Shown: positions 33,973 to 42,681, numbered from the stretch's first letter. The stretch: 64,000 nt of DNA from Bacteroidota bacterium (GCA_023386585.1 JAEWJM010000004.1:124001-188000), one strand, 5' to 3'. The notes: generated from the sequence alone by a model not told the origin. A program made the numbers and translations.

Positions 33973-35826
33973 TCACCCTTCCATCACATCCAGTTCCACC
34001 TTCAAATTGTTGATGATGAAATCCTGGCGGTCGGGCGTATTTTTACCCATATAGAACGACAGCAGCTGCTCGATCGAAGTCGCATGGTCGAGCATAATCG
34101 GGTCGAGCCGGATGTTTTCGCCAATAAAATGCTGGAACTCGTCGGGCGAGATTTCTCCCAATCCCTTAAATCTCGTGATTTCAGGCTTCGGCTTGAGCTT
34201 TTCAATCGCTTCGCGCCGTTCTTCGTCAGAGTAGCAATAAATGGTTTCTTTCTTATTTCTCACGCGGAAAAGCGGTGTCTGCAAAATATACAAGTGGTTT
34301 TCCTTGATCAGCTCGGGAAAGAACTGCAGGAAAAATGTGATCAATAAAAGCCGGATGTGCATTCCGTCGACATCGGCATCGGTCGCGATCACAATGTTGT
34401 TGTAGCGAAGGTCGCCCAGATCTTCCTCGATGTTGAGCGCAGCCTGCAAAAGATTGAACTCCTCATTTTCGTACACGATCTTTTTGCTCATCCCATACGA
34501 ATTGAGCGGCTTTCCACGAAGGCTGAAAACGGCCTGCGTGTTCACATCGCGCGATTTCGTGATCGATCCCGAAGCCGAGTCGCCCTCAGTAATGAAAAGC
34601 GTGCTCTCAAGGCTTTTCGGGTTTTTCGAATCGGTCAGGTGAACGCGGCAGTCGCGCAATTTTTTATTGTGGAGGCTTGCCTTTTTGGCACGGTCGCGCG
34701 CCAGCTTCCTGATTCCCGAAAGTTCCTTGCGCTCGCGCTCTGCCTGCAAAATCTTGCGAAGCAAAAGATCGGCGGTTTCCGGGTTTTTATGCAGGAAATT
34801 GTCGAGTTTGTTCTTGATGAAATCGTTGATGAACGTCCGCACTGAAGGCAAATCCGGACCCATATCGGTCGAGCCCAATTTGGTCTTCGTCTGTGATTCA
34901 AAAACCGGCTCCATAACTTTAACGCTGACCGCACTAACAATCGATTTTCGGATGTCGGACGGCTCAAAGCCTTTGTTGTAAAATTCGCGGATCGTCTTGA
35001 CGAGCGCCTCGCGAAAAGCGACGAGGTGCGTTCCGCCCTGGGTCGTGTTCTGGCCGTTTACGAATGAATGGTATTCTTCGGAATATTGTGATTTGCTATG
35101 TGTGAGCGCAATCTCGATATCGTCACCCAGCAAATGGATCACCGGATAAACCATGTCGTCCTCGTTGATGTTTTCCATCAAAAGGTCTTTCAGTCCATTA
35201 TCCGAATAGAATTTCTCGCCGTTGTAAATGATCGTCAGACCCGTATTCAGGTAACAGTAATTCTTGAGCATCCGGATGACATATTCATTCCGGAACTTGT
35301 AATTCTTGAAGATTGCTTCATCAGGAGTGAAAATGACTTTCGTTCCCTTGCGCTTGGTGGTTTCGACAACCTCTTCTTCAATGGTCAGGTTTCCCGCAGA
35401 AAATTCGGCAGCCTTTTGTTTGTCGTCCCGCACCGATTCGACACGGAAATAATTCGACAACGCGTTAACGGCTTTCGTACCAACACCATTCAATCCAACC
35501 GATTTCTTAAAAGCCAACGAATCGTATTTTCCACCGGTGTTCATCCGCGAAACAACGTCAACAACTTTTCCAAGTGGAATTCCCCGACCGTAGTCGCGAA
35601 CGGTAACCGTTTTGTCGCGAATCGTGACCTCAATGGTTTTTCCGGCGCCCATCACAAATTCATCGATGCAGTTGTCGATGACTTCCTTCAGCAGGATGTA
35701 AATACCGTCGTCGGGTGATGAGCCGTCGCCGAGTTTCCCGATGTACATACCGGGACGCATGCGGATGTGCTCTTTCCAGTCGAGCGAGCGAATGTTGTCT
35801 TCGGTATATTGATTGGTTTCGGCCAT
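33973..35826 (-). CDS. parE: DNA topoisomerase IV subunit B
   Basis: GHKL-type ATPase subunit, 617 residues. The Bergerat motifs EVIDNCIDEF, GRGIPLGK and GLNGVGTKAVNALS, the QTKTKLG sensor lysine, and the TOPRIM motifs EGDSASGS and DADVDGMHIR are all present. ATG 35826 (MAETNQYTEDNIRSLDW) is preferred over the upstream ATG at 35877, whose extra residues are not family-like. parC follows on the same strand after 168 bp, which carry structured element copy 5. Confidence 0.94.
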   Translation of the reverse strand: MAETNQYTEDNIRSLDWKEHIRMRPGMYIGKLGDGSSPDDGIYILLKEVIDNCIDEFVMGAGKTIEVTIRDKTVTVRDYGRGIPLGKVVDVVSRMNTGGKYDSLAFKKSVGLNGVGTKAVNALSNYFRVESVRDDKQKAAEFSAGNLTIEEEVVETTKRKGTKVIFTPDEAIFKNYKFRNEYVIRMLKNYCYLNTGLTIIYNGEKFYSDNGLKDLLMENINEDDMVYPVIHLLGDDIEIALTHSKSQYSEEYHSFVNGQNTTQGGTHLVAFREALVKTIREFYNKGFEPSDIRKSIVSAVSVKVMEPVFESQTKTKLGSTDMGPDLPSVRTFINDFIKNKLDNFLHKNPETADLLLRKILQAERERKELSGIRKLARDRAKKASLHNKKLRDCRVHLTDSKNPKSLESTLFITEGDSASGSITKSRDVNTQAVFSLRGKPLNSYGMSKKIVYENEEFNLLQAALNIEEDLGDLRYNNIVIATDADVDGMHIRLLLITFFLQFFPELIKENHLYILQTPLFRVRNKKETIYCYSDEERREAIEKLKPKPEITRFKGLGEISPDEFQHFIGENIRLDPIMLDHATSIEQLLSFYMGKNTPDRQDFIINNLKVELDVMEG

Positions 35827-35970
35827 TTCAGCTGCGGAATTATAAAAGTATTTTTTCGTCAGGCATGCAGAATTCAACTATCGCCTGAGTGCGCTAATAT
35901 ATGGGATAACCGCCGTGTTTTAAAGGCGCGGCAGCTAAAGTTATCAATAGGATATTGACAAAAAAGTTGA

Positions 35971-36936
35971 TTATTCCCGACTAATCTTGTAGCTCACCAT
36001 CGGTTTTTCATTGATGAAGATCGTGAGAAAACCGTTCGTTTTCGAGCTTGGATAAATTTGGAAAGAACTGTCGGCTGCCAACCGAACACGTTGCAGGACA
36101 TTGTCCCGACTGGTGATGTAGTAAACTTTGTCTTCGGGCTCAAGGTTGCCGATTTTAAAAACAACCGGAATGTTCTTAGTGAATTTCACCACACCGCCTT
36201 TCCGGTCAAAAACATAATCATTCTCCAGGAAGGACGGAAAATACAATGGTAAATTCGCAAATTCGGATGCTGTTTTTTTCATCAAAAGCCACCTCGGATC
36301 CTCAGGAAAATGGTTCAGGAAAAAGCGCTCAGGCGAAGTAAAAAAGTAACCGTCATTGAAATAACGCACAAAGCCCTTGCGTCCGTCAACCACGCCGGCT
36401 GCCCAGGTTACATCGACCAATTTCCATTCGGCGCCGACTTTTACGGCGTTCCACGCATGGTCGCTTTCGCCCGGCGATTTTCCGATCTGGGATTCGTCGT
36501 TCCGGGCAACTCCGGGAATGATCGCAGCCTCAAATCCCAGCCGCTCACAAACATCCTTGAATACGCTTGCATAGCCTTCGCAAACGCCCTTGCCGGTTTT
36601 TAACGTTCGGCTGACAAGCGCCGAACGGAAATTCTTCTCTTTGATGATACGGTCTTCAGGCGAGCGGTAGCTGTACGCAATGCTTCCGCCTTCGCGATAT
36701 TCGTTCATGTCATAATTTACGTTGATTGCAAGCCATGTAAAAATAGCGCGGATCTTTTCCTCTGGTTTCGAAAAATCGGTTGCGATTCGGCGGGCAAGCG
36801 CATTGGGGTCGCTGAACCGTTTCGGATAGGTTTTAACGAGCGCATCCACCCGTTCATATTGCGAATACGCGGGTGAAATTGAAACAAAAATTAAAAGGAG
36901 TAAAAGCGCTCGGATTGGGGCAAAAATAGCTTTCAT
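35971..36936 (-). CDS. Secreted transglutaminase-like protein
   Basis: Protein of 321 residues with signal peptide (MKAIFAPIRALLLLLIFVSISPAYSQ). The transglutaminase-core triad is visible as Cys119 (GKGVCEGYASVFKDVC), His160 (SDHAWNAVKV) and Asp175 (KLVDVTWAAG), so it may be a peptidase or cross-linking enzyme in the periplasm. The C-terminal 100 residues form a separate beta domain. The frame stays open to 37032, but that part is a dispersed repeat, so ATG 36936 is the start. Confidence 0.88.
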   Translation of the reverse strand: MKAIFAPIRALLLLLIFVSISPAYSQYERVDALVKTYPKRFSDPNALARRIATDFSKPEEKIRAIFTWLAINVNYDMNEYREGGSIAYSYRSPEDRIIKEKNFRSALVSRTLKTGKGVCEGYASVFKDVCERLGFEAAIIPGVARNDESQIGKSPGESDHAWNAVKVGAEWKLVDVTWAAGVVDGRKGFVRYFNDGYFFTSPERFFLNHFPEDPRWLLMKKTASEFANLPLYFPSFLENDYVFDRKGGVVKFTKNIPVVFKIGNLEPEDKVYYITSRDNVLQRVRLAADSSFQIYPSSKTNGFLTIFINEKPMVSYKISRE

Positions 36937-36966
36937 AGGCGCGCCGCTTAGCAAGAATTGAGCCAG

Positions 36967-37030
36967 CGATGGAAGTCGAAAGTCAAAGGTCGAACGAATA
37001 ATGACCAACGAAGAACGAATTATCTCGTCC
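36967..37030 (-). repeat. Dispersed repeat, copy B (TTTGACTTTCGACTT)
   Basis: On the minus strand it reads CGTTCTTCGTTGGTCATT, then ATTCGTTCGAC, then CTTTGACTTTCGACTT, matching 4466-4521. It begins inside the last codons and stop of the FMN reductase gene and gives the next reading frame a false N-terminal extension. Confidence 0.6.
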
Positions 37031-37553
37031 AATTGAACGAGTCCACGATTTGGCGGAGCTCGTTATCGAATTCGGGATTTGAGATGGTGTTGGTTTCGAG
37101 GTCAAAATTTTGGTTGAACGACGGAAGCGAAAAAACCGCCCTGATGTTCGCACCATAACGTGGCATGCTGATTTTGCCGACTTCAATTACGTTTTTTCCG
37201 CCGTTACGGCTTGGCGAGGTCGCCATTAGCAGCATTGGAACTTCGGCAAAAACGTTTTTATCCTGCCGCGACGCCCAATCGTAAATATTTTTAAACGCTG
37301 TCGAGAAAGCGCCGTTGTGCTCCGCAAGCGACAAAATCAAAATATCGGAAGCCGCGATTTTATCGAGAAATGCACGCGCAACTTCGGGCTTGCCAAGTTC
37401 CATCTCGCGGTCGACACTGAAAAGCGGCAGCTCATAATCGTTCAGGTCGATGATTTCCACCTGGCCGTGCTTGAAGAGTCCGGCCGCGTAAATTGCGAGC
37501 CGCTTGTTGATCGAGTTTTTGCTGCTGCTTCCTGCGAATGCGAGTATTTTCAT
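37020..37553 (-). CDS. NADPH-dependent FMN reductase family protein
   Basis: Flavodoxin-fold protein of 177 residues that likely reduces FMN or quinone-like acceptors with NAD(P)H. The phosphate-binding loop is AFAGSSSKNSINKRLA near the N-terminus, followed by DLNDYELPLFSVD and the family LSLAEHNGAFSTAFKNIYDW (usually PEYNGS). The C-terminal codons WTR-stop fall within a dispersed repeat. Cytoplasmic; the neighbours give no hint of a pathway. Confidence 0.88.
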   Translation of the reverse strand: MKILAFAGSSSKNSINKRLAIYAAGLFKHGQVEIIDLNDYELPLFSVDREMELGKPEVARAFLDKIAASDILILSLAEHNGAFSTAFKNIYDWASRQDKNVFAEVPMLLMATSPSRNGGKNVIEVGKISMPRYGANIRAVFSLPSFNQNFDLETNTISNPEFDNELRQIVDSFNWTR

Positions 37554-37566
37554 GAGTTTAGTTTAC

Positions 37567-37587
37567 GGTTTGCGGTTTGCGGTTTGC
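37567..37587. repeat. GGTTTGC tandem, three perfect 7-bp units
   Basis: Three exact copies of GGTTTGC directly upstream of the FMN reductase start, flanked by the degenerate units GTTTAC and GGATTTA. The following 140 bp are low-complexity phrases built on AACTG and TAGCTGA/TATAGCT, until the structured element at 37734. No gene lies in 37554-37827. Confidence 0.75.
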
Positions 37588-37733
37588 GGATTTAGATTAA
37601 TGACTAATGGTTCATTTTCTCTTCAGAACTGCTGTTAACTGTGAACTGTTCACTGACAACCTATAGAGGCTTGTGGCTGGTGGCTAACAGCAAATTGCTG
37701 ATAGCTGACAGCTTATAGCTTATAGCTCAAATT

Positions 37734-37825
37734 GCGTTAGGGATGGAAGCGGCATCCTTTTTTGGTGTTGAGCTTGCGAGACTCCAAAAAAGATACAGCG
37801 TACAGCCCGGCCCGCAGGGAAACGC
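37734..37825 (+). ncRNA. Dispersed structured element, copy 2
   Basis: 5' strand GCGTTAGGGATGGAAGCGGC with ATCCTTTTTTGG; 3' strand CCAAAAAAGATACAGCG, ACAGCCC, ending AACGC. GCGTT pairs with AACGC, GGG with CCC, and TTTTTTGG with CCAAAAAA. It ends 2 bp from the ychF stop codon and lies antisense to ychF. Confidence 0.55.
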
Positions 37826-37827
37826 CA

Positions 37828-38922
37828 TTAAACGTTGAATCGGAAGTGCATCACATCGCCGTCCTTGACGATGTATTCTTTGCCTTCAACGCGCAATTTT
37901 CCGGCTTCTTTGACCTTTGCTTCGGTTCCGTAAGTTACGTAATCTTCGTATGCGATGACCTCGGCGCGAATAAAACCTTTTTCAAAATCGGTGTGGATGA
38001 CTCCGGCGGCCTGCGGCGCGGTATCGCCAACGTTGATCGTCCAGGCGCGGACTTCCTTGACGCCTGCGGTGAAATAGGTTTGCTGGTTGAGCAGCTTGTA
38101 TGCGGCGCGGATCAAAACCGATGCGCCCGGTTCCTGTAGTCCGAGATCCTCGAGGAACATTTTGCGCTCTTCGTAAGTTTCGAGTTCGGTGATATCGGCT
38201 TCGGTGGCGACTGCAAGAACGATTACCTGGGCGTTTTCGTCTTTAACGAGTTCGCGAACCTGCTCGACATATTGATTTCCGGAAACGGCCGAATTCTCAT
38301 CGACGTTGCAAACGTAGAGTACGGGTTTGGTCGTGATCAGTTGGAAGCTTTCCATCAGGCTTTCTTCGTCGGCATTCTTTGGAGCGATGGTCCGGGCCGA
38401 TTTTGCCTGCAGCAATGCCGTGCGGATGCGGTTCAGCAGATCTTGTTCGGCCTGTGCTTCCTTGTTGCCCGTTTTGGCAGCGCGGTTGACTTTCTCCAGG
38501 CGCTTTTCAACCGTTTCAAGGTCTTTGAGCTGTAGTTCTATGTCGATTGTTTCCTTGTCGCGGATCGGGTTCACGTTGCCGTCGACGTGGACAATGTTGT
38601 CGTTGTCGAAACATCTTAAAACGTGAATTATGGCGTTGCATTCGCGGATGTTTCCAAGGAACTGGTTGCCCAATCCTTCGCCTTTGCTGGCGCCTTTTAC
38701 GAGTCCGGCAATATCAACAATATCAACCGTAGCCGGCATCACGCGTTCGGGTTTGACCAATTCCTCCAGCTTTTCAAGCCTTGGATCGGGAACGTTTACG
38801 ACGCCTATATTGGGCTCGATGGTGCAGAACGGAAAGTTTGCACTTTGCGCTTTCGCATTTGACAGACAGTTAAACAGGGTTGATTTTCCAACATTCGGCA
38901 ATCCGACAATTCCGGCTTTCAT
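37828..38922 (-). CDS. ychF: Redox-regulated ATPase YchF
   Basis: Obg-like P-loop protein of 364 residues that binds the ribosome and prefers ATP. G1 is GLPNVGKST (residues 7-15), G3 is DIAGLVKGAS, and the G4 position reads NVDE rather than NKxD, the feature that switches specificity to ATP. The C-terminal TGS domain ends in the conserved KDGDVMHFRFNV. Promoter at 38943-38950. A structured element follows its stop in antisense orientation. Confidence 0.95.
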   Translation of the reverse strand: MKAGIVGLPNVGKSTLFNCLSNAKAQSANFPFCTIEPNIGVVNVPDPRLEKLEELVKPERVMPATVDIVDIAGLVKGASKGEGLGNQFLGNIRECNAIIHVLRCFDNDNIVHVDGNVNPIRDKETIDIELQLKDLETVEKRLEKVNRAAKTGNKEAQAEQDLLNRIRTALLQAKSARTIAPKNADEESLMESFQLITTKPVLYVCNVDENSAVSGNQYVEQVRELVKDENAQVIVLAVATEADITELETYEERKMFLEDLGLQEPGASVLIRAAYKLLNQQTYFTAGVKEVRAWTINVGDTAPQAAGVIHTDFEKGFIRAEVIAYEDYVTYGTEAKVKEAGKLRVEGKEYIVKDGDVMHFRFNV

Positions 38923-38942
38923 AGGTACGTTTTAAAAGTCCG

Positions 38943-38950
38943 CAAATATA
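38943..38950 (-). promoter_or_regulatory. -7 box of ychF promoter
   Basis: CAAATATA on the plus strand reads TATATTTG on the minus strand, 20 bases before the start at 38922. Confidence 0.6.
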
Positions 38951-39063
38951 CGGTTTAAATCGGATTGTCATTTAACGATGTTCAGCTGATTCCGTCTGAC
39001 GAATTAGGCGAAATTATATAAACATTGGTTTCAATCATATAAGGTATTTCGTACTGCTGCAAC

Positions 39064-39071
39064 TAAATTTG
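39064..39071 (+). promoter_or_regulatory. -7 box (TAAATTTG) of secreted protein gene
   Basis: Exact TAnnTTTG, 23 bases before ATG 39095. Confidence 0.55.
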
Positions 39072-39094
39072 TACAGTAACCAAAAGAATATCTT

Positions 39095-39631
39095 ATGAAA
39101 ACTTTCATCATTGGAATTGCTGCGGCGCTTTTTTGCGTGAATGCTTCCGCACAGAATAGGAATGTCACCGACGTGAGCAAAACAACCACTACAACAATTA
39201 AGGATTCTGAAGGAGAAAAGCAGCTCGTTAAGACACAAAATACGAAAGAAGTACAGAATGTAGAGCTTCAGGATGCGAATTCGCCTGCGCTGAATAAAGA
39301 CGTGAAACCATCGCCTGTACAGGTGACTTCGACCACTCAGGTTACAATGCCTGACGGCACGACGCGTACGGTAGATGTTGACCGCTCGGCTTATTATTCA
39401 CTTGGCGGAAGCCGGTATAAAGTCAGCATGGACAATTCGGGATATTCACTAAACGAAGGCACAACCGGTAAGCGGGCCGGAGTTTTGAGGCGTACTTCCA
39501 ACAACAATTACATTTACCGTTCAAAAGACAAAACGTCGTTTGGATATTTTGATGCCAATGGAAACCTGGTGCTCGAAACCTACGACGATAAGAGCGACAA
39601 GGTTATTGTTGAAACCTATACCAGAAATTAA
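39095..39631 (+). CDS. Secreted protein of unknown function
   Basis: Protein of 178 residues with a clear signal peptide (MKTFIIGIAAALFCVNASAQ). The mature part is polar: a Thr- and Lys-rich region with VSKTTTTTIKDSEGEK, then VTSTTQVTMPDGTTRTVDVDRSAYY and a C-terminal beta-rich part ending ETYDDKSDKVIVETYTRN. No lipobox, no sorting domain, no enzyme motif; I do not recognise the family. It ends at a strong terminator. Confidence 0.75.
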   Translation: MKTFIIGIAAALFCVNASAQNRNVTDVSKTTTTTIKDSEGEKQLVKTQNTKEVQNVELQDANSPALNKDVKPSPVQVTSTTQVTMPDGTTRTVDVDRSAYYSLGGSRYKVSMDNSGYSLNEGTTGKRAGVLRRTSNNNYIYRSKDKTSFGYFDANGNLVLETYDDKSDKVIVETYTRN

Positions 39632-39652
39632 ATCTGCTTACTTATATAAATG

Positions 39653-39682
39653 AAAAAATCCTGAAGCAATTCAGGATTTTTT
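39653..39682. terminator. Bidirectional terminator with GCAA tetraloop
   Basis: AAAAAATCCTGAA and TTCAGGATTTTTT pair over 13 bp around the GNRA-type loop GCAA. Ends both the secreted protein gene and the converging ferredoxin gene, whose stop lies 3 bp away. Confidence 0.88.
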
Positions 39683-39684
39683 TA

Positions 39685-40035
39685 TTATTCGTTATGAAGG
39701 AATGCTTGACGGTTGAGCAACGTTTCCTCGCTTTCAACGTGGTCAGGATCGGGAACGCAGCAATCAACAGGGCAAACGGCGGCGCATTGCGGCTCTTCGT
39801 GGAAGCCTTTGCACTCGGTGCATTTTCCCGGAACGATAAAATAAATATCATCGGATATCGGCTTGTTTGGCACTTCGGCATCGACAGTTTCGCCGGATGG
39901 CAAAACCACTTTTCCTTTTAGTGCAGTTCCGTCTTTGTATCTCCAGTCGTCGGCACCTTCATAAATTGCAGTATTCGGACACTCTGGTTCGCATGCGCCG
40001 CAATTAATGCATTCGTCGGTTATTACTATTGCCAT
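39685..40035 (-). CDS. Ferredoxin with two [4Fe-4S] clusters
   Basis: Small electron carrier of 116 residues. The first cluster is bound by CINCGACEPECP at the N-terminus and the second by CTECKGFHEEPQCAAVCP near residue 75; the C-terminus VDCCVPDPDHVESEETL is typical of bacterial 2[4Fe-4S] ferredoxins with an insertion between the clusters. It is divergent from a LuxC-type acyl-CoA reductase gene and shares its promoter region; a role in feeding electrons to that enzyme is a guess, since LuxC itself uses NADPH. Confidence 0.92.
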   Translation of the reverse strand: MAIVITDECINCGACEPECPNTAIYEGADDWRYKDGTALKGKVVLPSGETVDAEVPNKPISDDIYFIVPGKCTECKGFHEEPQCAAVCPVDCCVPDPDHVESEETLLNRQAFLHNE

Positions 40036-40089
40036 TTGTGTGGATTTATGGTTTCAGGCGCGGATCGCAGTCTTCCATGCCTTTATTCG

Positions 40090-40097
40090 TATTTTTG
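40090..40097 (+). promoter_or_regulatory. -7 box (TATTTTTG) of acyl-CoA reductase gene
   Basis: Exact TAnnTTTG, 38 bases before ATG 40136. It is separated by 2 bp (CG) from the mirror-image -7 box of the ferredoxin gene. Confidence 0.6.
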
Positions 40098-40099
40098 CG

Positions 40100-40107
40100 C
40101 AAAATTA
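40100..40107 (-). promoter_or_regulatory. -7 box of ferredoxin gene
   Basis: CAAAATTA on the plus strand reads TAATTTTG on the minus strand. With the box at 40090-40097 it forms a palindromic core, TTTTGCGCAAAA. Confidence 0.6.
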
Positions 40108-40135
40108 CGTCCAAAACATTTCATAAGCAAGCACA

Positions 40136-41194
40136 ATGCAGTTAGCTGATAAAAAAAGAGCGTTCATCCAATTGGGAAAATTCATCTCACAATTTTCTGG
40201 CGCTGAAACGGTTAAAAATGATGAAGTAACTCCAAACGAGCCGTTCTTTGGCGAACTGGAAAAACTGATCGAATTATCGCAGTCGCACAATGGCTGGTAT
40301 ACACCACAGCAGGTTCGGTTTGCGTTGTCGTCCTGCGCCGGGGCGCTAACGGCGAACAATCTTGACCAATGGCTTTCGGCGTATGAAATTCGCAACAAGG
40401 AACCGAAAACGGTGGCGTTGGTTTTGGCCGGCAACATTCCTTTGGTTGGCTTTCACGATTTTTTGTCGGTGATTCTTTCTGGCAACCGTGCTTTGGTCAA
40501 ATTGTCGTCGAACGATCAGCATCTGCTACCTTTTCTGGCGAAATACCTTGTTGCAATCGAGCCCCGGATCCAGGATTTTATTAGTTTCACGGAAGGAAAG
40601 CTTGAAAATTTTGACGCTGTAATTGCCACCGGAAGCAACAACACTGCGCGCTATTTTGAATATTATTTTAAGGATAAGCCGTCGATCATCCGCAAAAACC
40701 GCAATTCGGTCGCCGTTTTGGACGGAAACGAAAGCCGCGATCAGCTGGTTGCCTTGGGTGAAGATATTTTCAGGTATTTCGGACTTGGATGCCGTAATGT
40801 TTCGAAACTTTTTGTCCCGGAAGATTATAACTTCGATGCCTTTTTTGATGCGATGTACGAATATAGCGATATCATCAAATACGAGAAATACGCCAACAAC
40901 TACGACTACAACAAAGCGGTTTTCCTGATGAGCAACTACAAACTGCTCGACAACGGCTTCATGACAATCCGCGAAGACAAAAGCTACGCCTCGCCTATTT
41001 CGAGTGTCTTTTATGAATTTTATTCGGATGTCAACGAAATTAGGGAGCGGATGTCCAACGATCGCGAACAGCTTCAGTGCATTGTCTCGAATGATTTGGT
41101 TGATGGCAGCATCCCATTTGGCACTACACAAAAGCCGAAACTTTGGGATTATGCTGATGATGTCGATACGATGAAGTTTTTGCTATCGCTTTGA
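40136..41194 (+). CDS. Acyl-CoA reductase (LuxC family)
   Basis: Protein of 352 residues in the aldehyde dehydrogenase superfamily, LuxC branch, which reduces long-chain acyl-CoA or acyl-protein to aldehyde. The nucleotide-binding segment is VLAGNIPLVGFHDFLSVILSGN, and the likely catalytic Cys219 lies in FRYFGLGCRNVSKLFVP. In Bacteroidota this gene is usually near serC and serA, as here, and no luxAB genes are present, so bioluminescence is not implied. The product aldehyde and its use are unknown. Confidence 0.87.
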   Translation: MQLADKKRAFIQLGKFISQFSGAETVKNDEVTPNEPFFGELEKLIELSQSHNGWYTPQQVRFALSSCAGALTANNLDQWLSAYEIRNKEPKTVALVLAGNIPLVGFHDFLSVILSGNRALVKLSSNDQHLLPFLAKYLVAIEPRIQDFISFTEGKLENFDAVIATGSNNTARYFEYYFKDKPSIIRKNRNSVAVLDGNESRDQLVALGEDIFRYFGLGCRNVSKLFVPEDYNFDAFFDAMYEYSDIIKYEKYANNYDYNKAVFLMSNYKLLDNGFMTIREDKSYASPISSVFYEFYSDVNEIRERMSNDREQLQCIVSNDLVDGSIPFGTTQKPKLWDYADDVDTMKFLLSL

Positions 41195-41203
41195 CATTTT
41201 CAA

Positions 41204-41211
41204 TATATTTG
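41204..41211 (+). promoter_or_regulatory. -7 box (TATATTTG) of T9SS protein gene
   Basis: Exact TAnnTTTG, 15 bases before ATG 41227, and just after the reductase stop. Confidence 0.55.
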
Positions 41212-41226
41212 CTCAAACGCAAGTAT

Positions 41227-42591
41227 ATGAAAATCACTACATTATTAACTTTACTCTTAGGCACGGCCGCAATTGCGCAAACGCCGTTCTTTCACGACGA
41301 TACCGCTACCGGAAGTTATTTTGGCTACCAAACCAAAATGGCGGGAAATGAAATGCTCGTTTCGACCGGCGCATATATGTTCAATCCTACGAATTATTCC
41401 GCGCCGACTGTCGTACTTTATGAAAAAACACCATCCGATATTGCTCAGCGCCACGTTTTTTCGCAGCCTGACGGACTAGCGACAGACGGTTTCGGGAGTT
41501 CGATAGCGCTTGAAGGCGAAAATGTGGCAATTGGCGCGCCCTATAACGAAGACGGCGCCGTATATACTTTTAAGAGAAACGGCGATACGTGGGATTTCTT
41601 CCAGAAAATAACTTCCGGAGATCTAGTGACTGCGAACGACCGGTTTGGTACCGTAGCCTTGCACGGCGATTACTTGTTCATTGGCGCGCCTGAGGATGAT
41701 ATCGAAAGTCCGAACAACGACAATTTCGGCTCGGTGCATGTTTATCAGTATAATGGATCCGAATGGTTTTTTCTTACCAAATTGGTTGTTCCGGGCACAT
41801 TGAACTTTGGGTCGAGAATTAAGGCCGAGAATGATTTTTTAGCCGTTGGTTCTGCAGGCGCAATACATATCTTCAAGCTGGTTTCAGGACTTTGGGAATA
41901 TCAGGGAAGCAGTCCGGCCATTGAAACGCTACGCGATTTTGTTCTTCAGAATAACGAAATGTATGTGGTTGAGGGATATTCAACACAACAAATTGAGGTT
42001 TTTGATTATACTCAACTCAATTGGCAGCCCACTGCAACCGTTCCGGCCCAGTACAACGACCAACTGATTTCAACAGTTGAAGTTTTGGGAGACAATATGT
42101 TCGTCGGTTCCGATGGGTACATTTTGCAGATGATGCGAAAGTTTCCACTACAGTATTTCAAAAAGATAAATGGTACCTGGACATTCCAAAGCGTCTTTTA
42201 CGGAAATTCTTCCACTGGTGACGACGACTTTTTCGGAAAATCGATTTCAGGCGACGGTGACAATCTCGTTATTGGAGCGCCGGGCCAAACGCTTCCGATC
42301 CATACAGGGATGGCTTACTACCTGAATATGCAGGAACTTGGCGTGGATCATTTCAACAACGTACAAATTGCACTGTTTCCAAACCCGGTCGTCAAAATGC
42401 TTTCGATTGGAGGAATTGATCCGAATGCAATCGCCAAAATTGAAGTCCGCAGCCTGACAGGCCAATTGATATTCGCCTCGCGCAACACTACTGCCGATGT
42501 TGATCTTTCGGCAATCTCTTCCGGTGTTTATTTGCTCACCATTTATTTGGACAGCGGAATCACCATTCATCGGAAAGTGATAAAAAATTAG
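41227..42591 (+). CDS. Secreted FG-GAP-like repeat protein with T9SS signal
   Basis: Protein of 454 residues. A signal peptide (MKITTLLTLLLGTAAIAQ) is followed by repeats of the FG-GAP type: FGSSIALEGENVAIGAPYNEDGAVYTF, FGTVALHGDYLFIGAPEDD, FGKSISGDGDNLVIGAPG, as in integrin-like propellers. The C-terminal 75 residues are a type A sorting domain (LFPNPVVKMLSIGG ... ISSGVYLLTIYLDSG) for type IX secretion and surface attachment. ATG 41227 is supported by the promoter. Likely a surface adhesin or matrix protein; ligand unknown. Confidence 0.88.
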   Translation: MKITTLLTLLLGTAAIAQTPFFHDDTATGSYFGYQTKMAGNEMLVSTGAYMFNPTNYSAPTVVLYEKTPSDIAQRHVFSQPDGLATDGFGSSIALEGENVAIGAPYNEDGAVYTFKRNGDTWDFFQKITSGDLVTANDRFGTVALHGDYLFIGAPEDDIESPNNDNFGSVHVYQYNGSEWFFLTKLVVPGTLNFGSRIKAENDFLAVGSAGAIHIFKLVSGLWEYQGSSPAIETLRDFVLQNNEMYVVEGYSTQQIEVFDYTQLNWQPTATVPAQYNDQLISTVEVLGDNMFVGSDGYILQMMRKFPLQYFKKINGTWTFQSVFYGNSSTGDDDFFGKSISGDGDNLVIGAPGQTLPIHTGMAYYLNMQELGVDHFNNVQIALFPNPVVKMLSIGGIDPNAIAKIEVRSLTGQLIFASRNTTADVDLSAISSGVYLLTIYLDSGITIHRKVIKN

Positions 42592-42681
42592 ATTTTTCTC
42601 ATTTTTAGCCTCACAATATTTACCTAAAGACTTTTAATTTCACGCGGATTTGCCGAAATTTGGGCAACCAAACAAATCCAG

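Noticed and set aside
36921..36928. CAAAAATA, a minus-strand -7 consensus near the transglutaminase-like gene
   Set aside because: It lies inside the coding sequence (the codons for IFA just after the start), downstream of the only plausible start with a signal peptide, so it is probably chance.
37560..37730. CRISPR array suggested by short repeats
   Set aside because: Units are 7 bp or degenerate words without spacers of constant length, and no cas gene is present.
40136..41194. Bioluminescence locus because of the LuxC-type reductase
   Set aside because: No luxA, luxB, luxD or luxE homologue in the window; LuxC-like reductases are common in non-luminous Bacteroidota.
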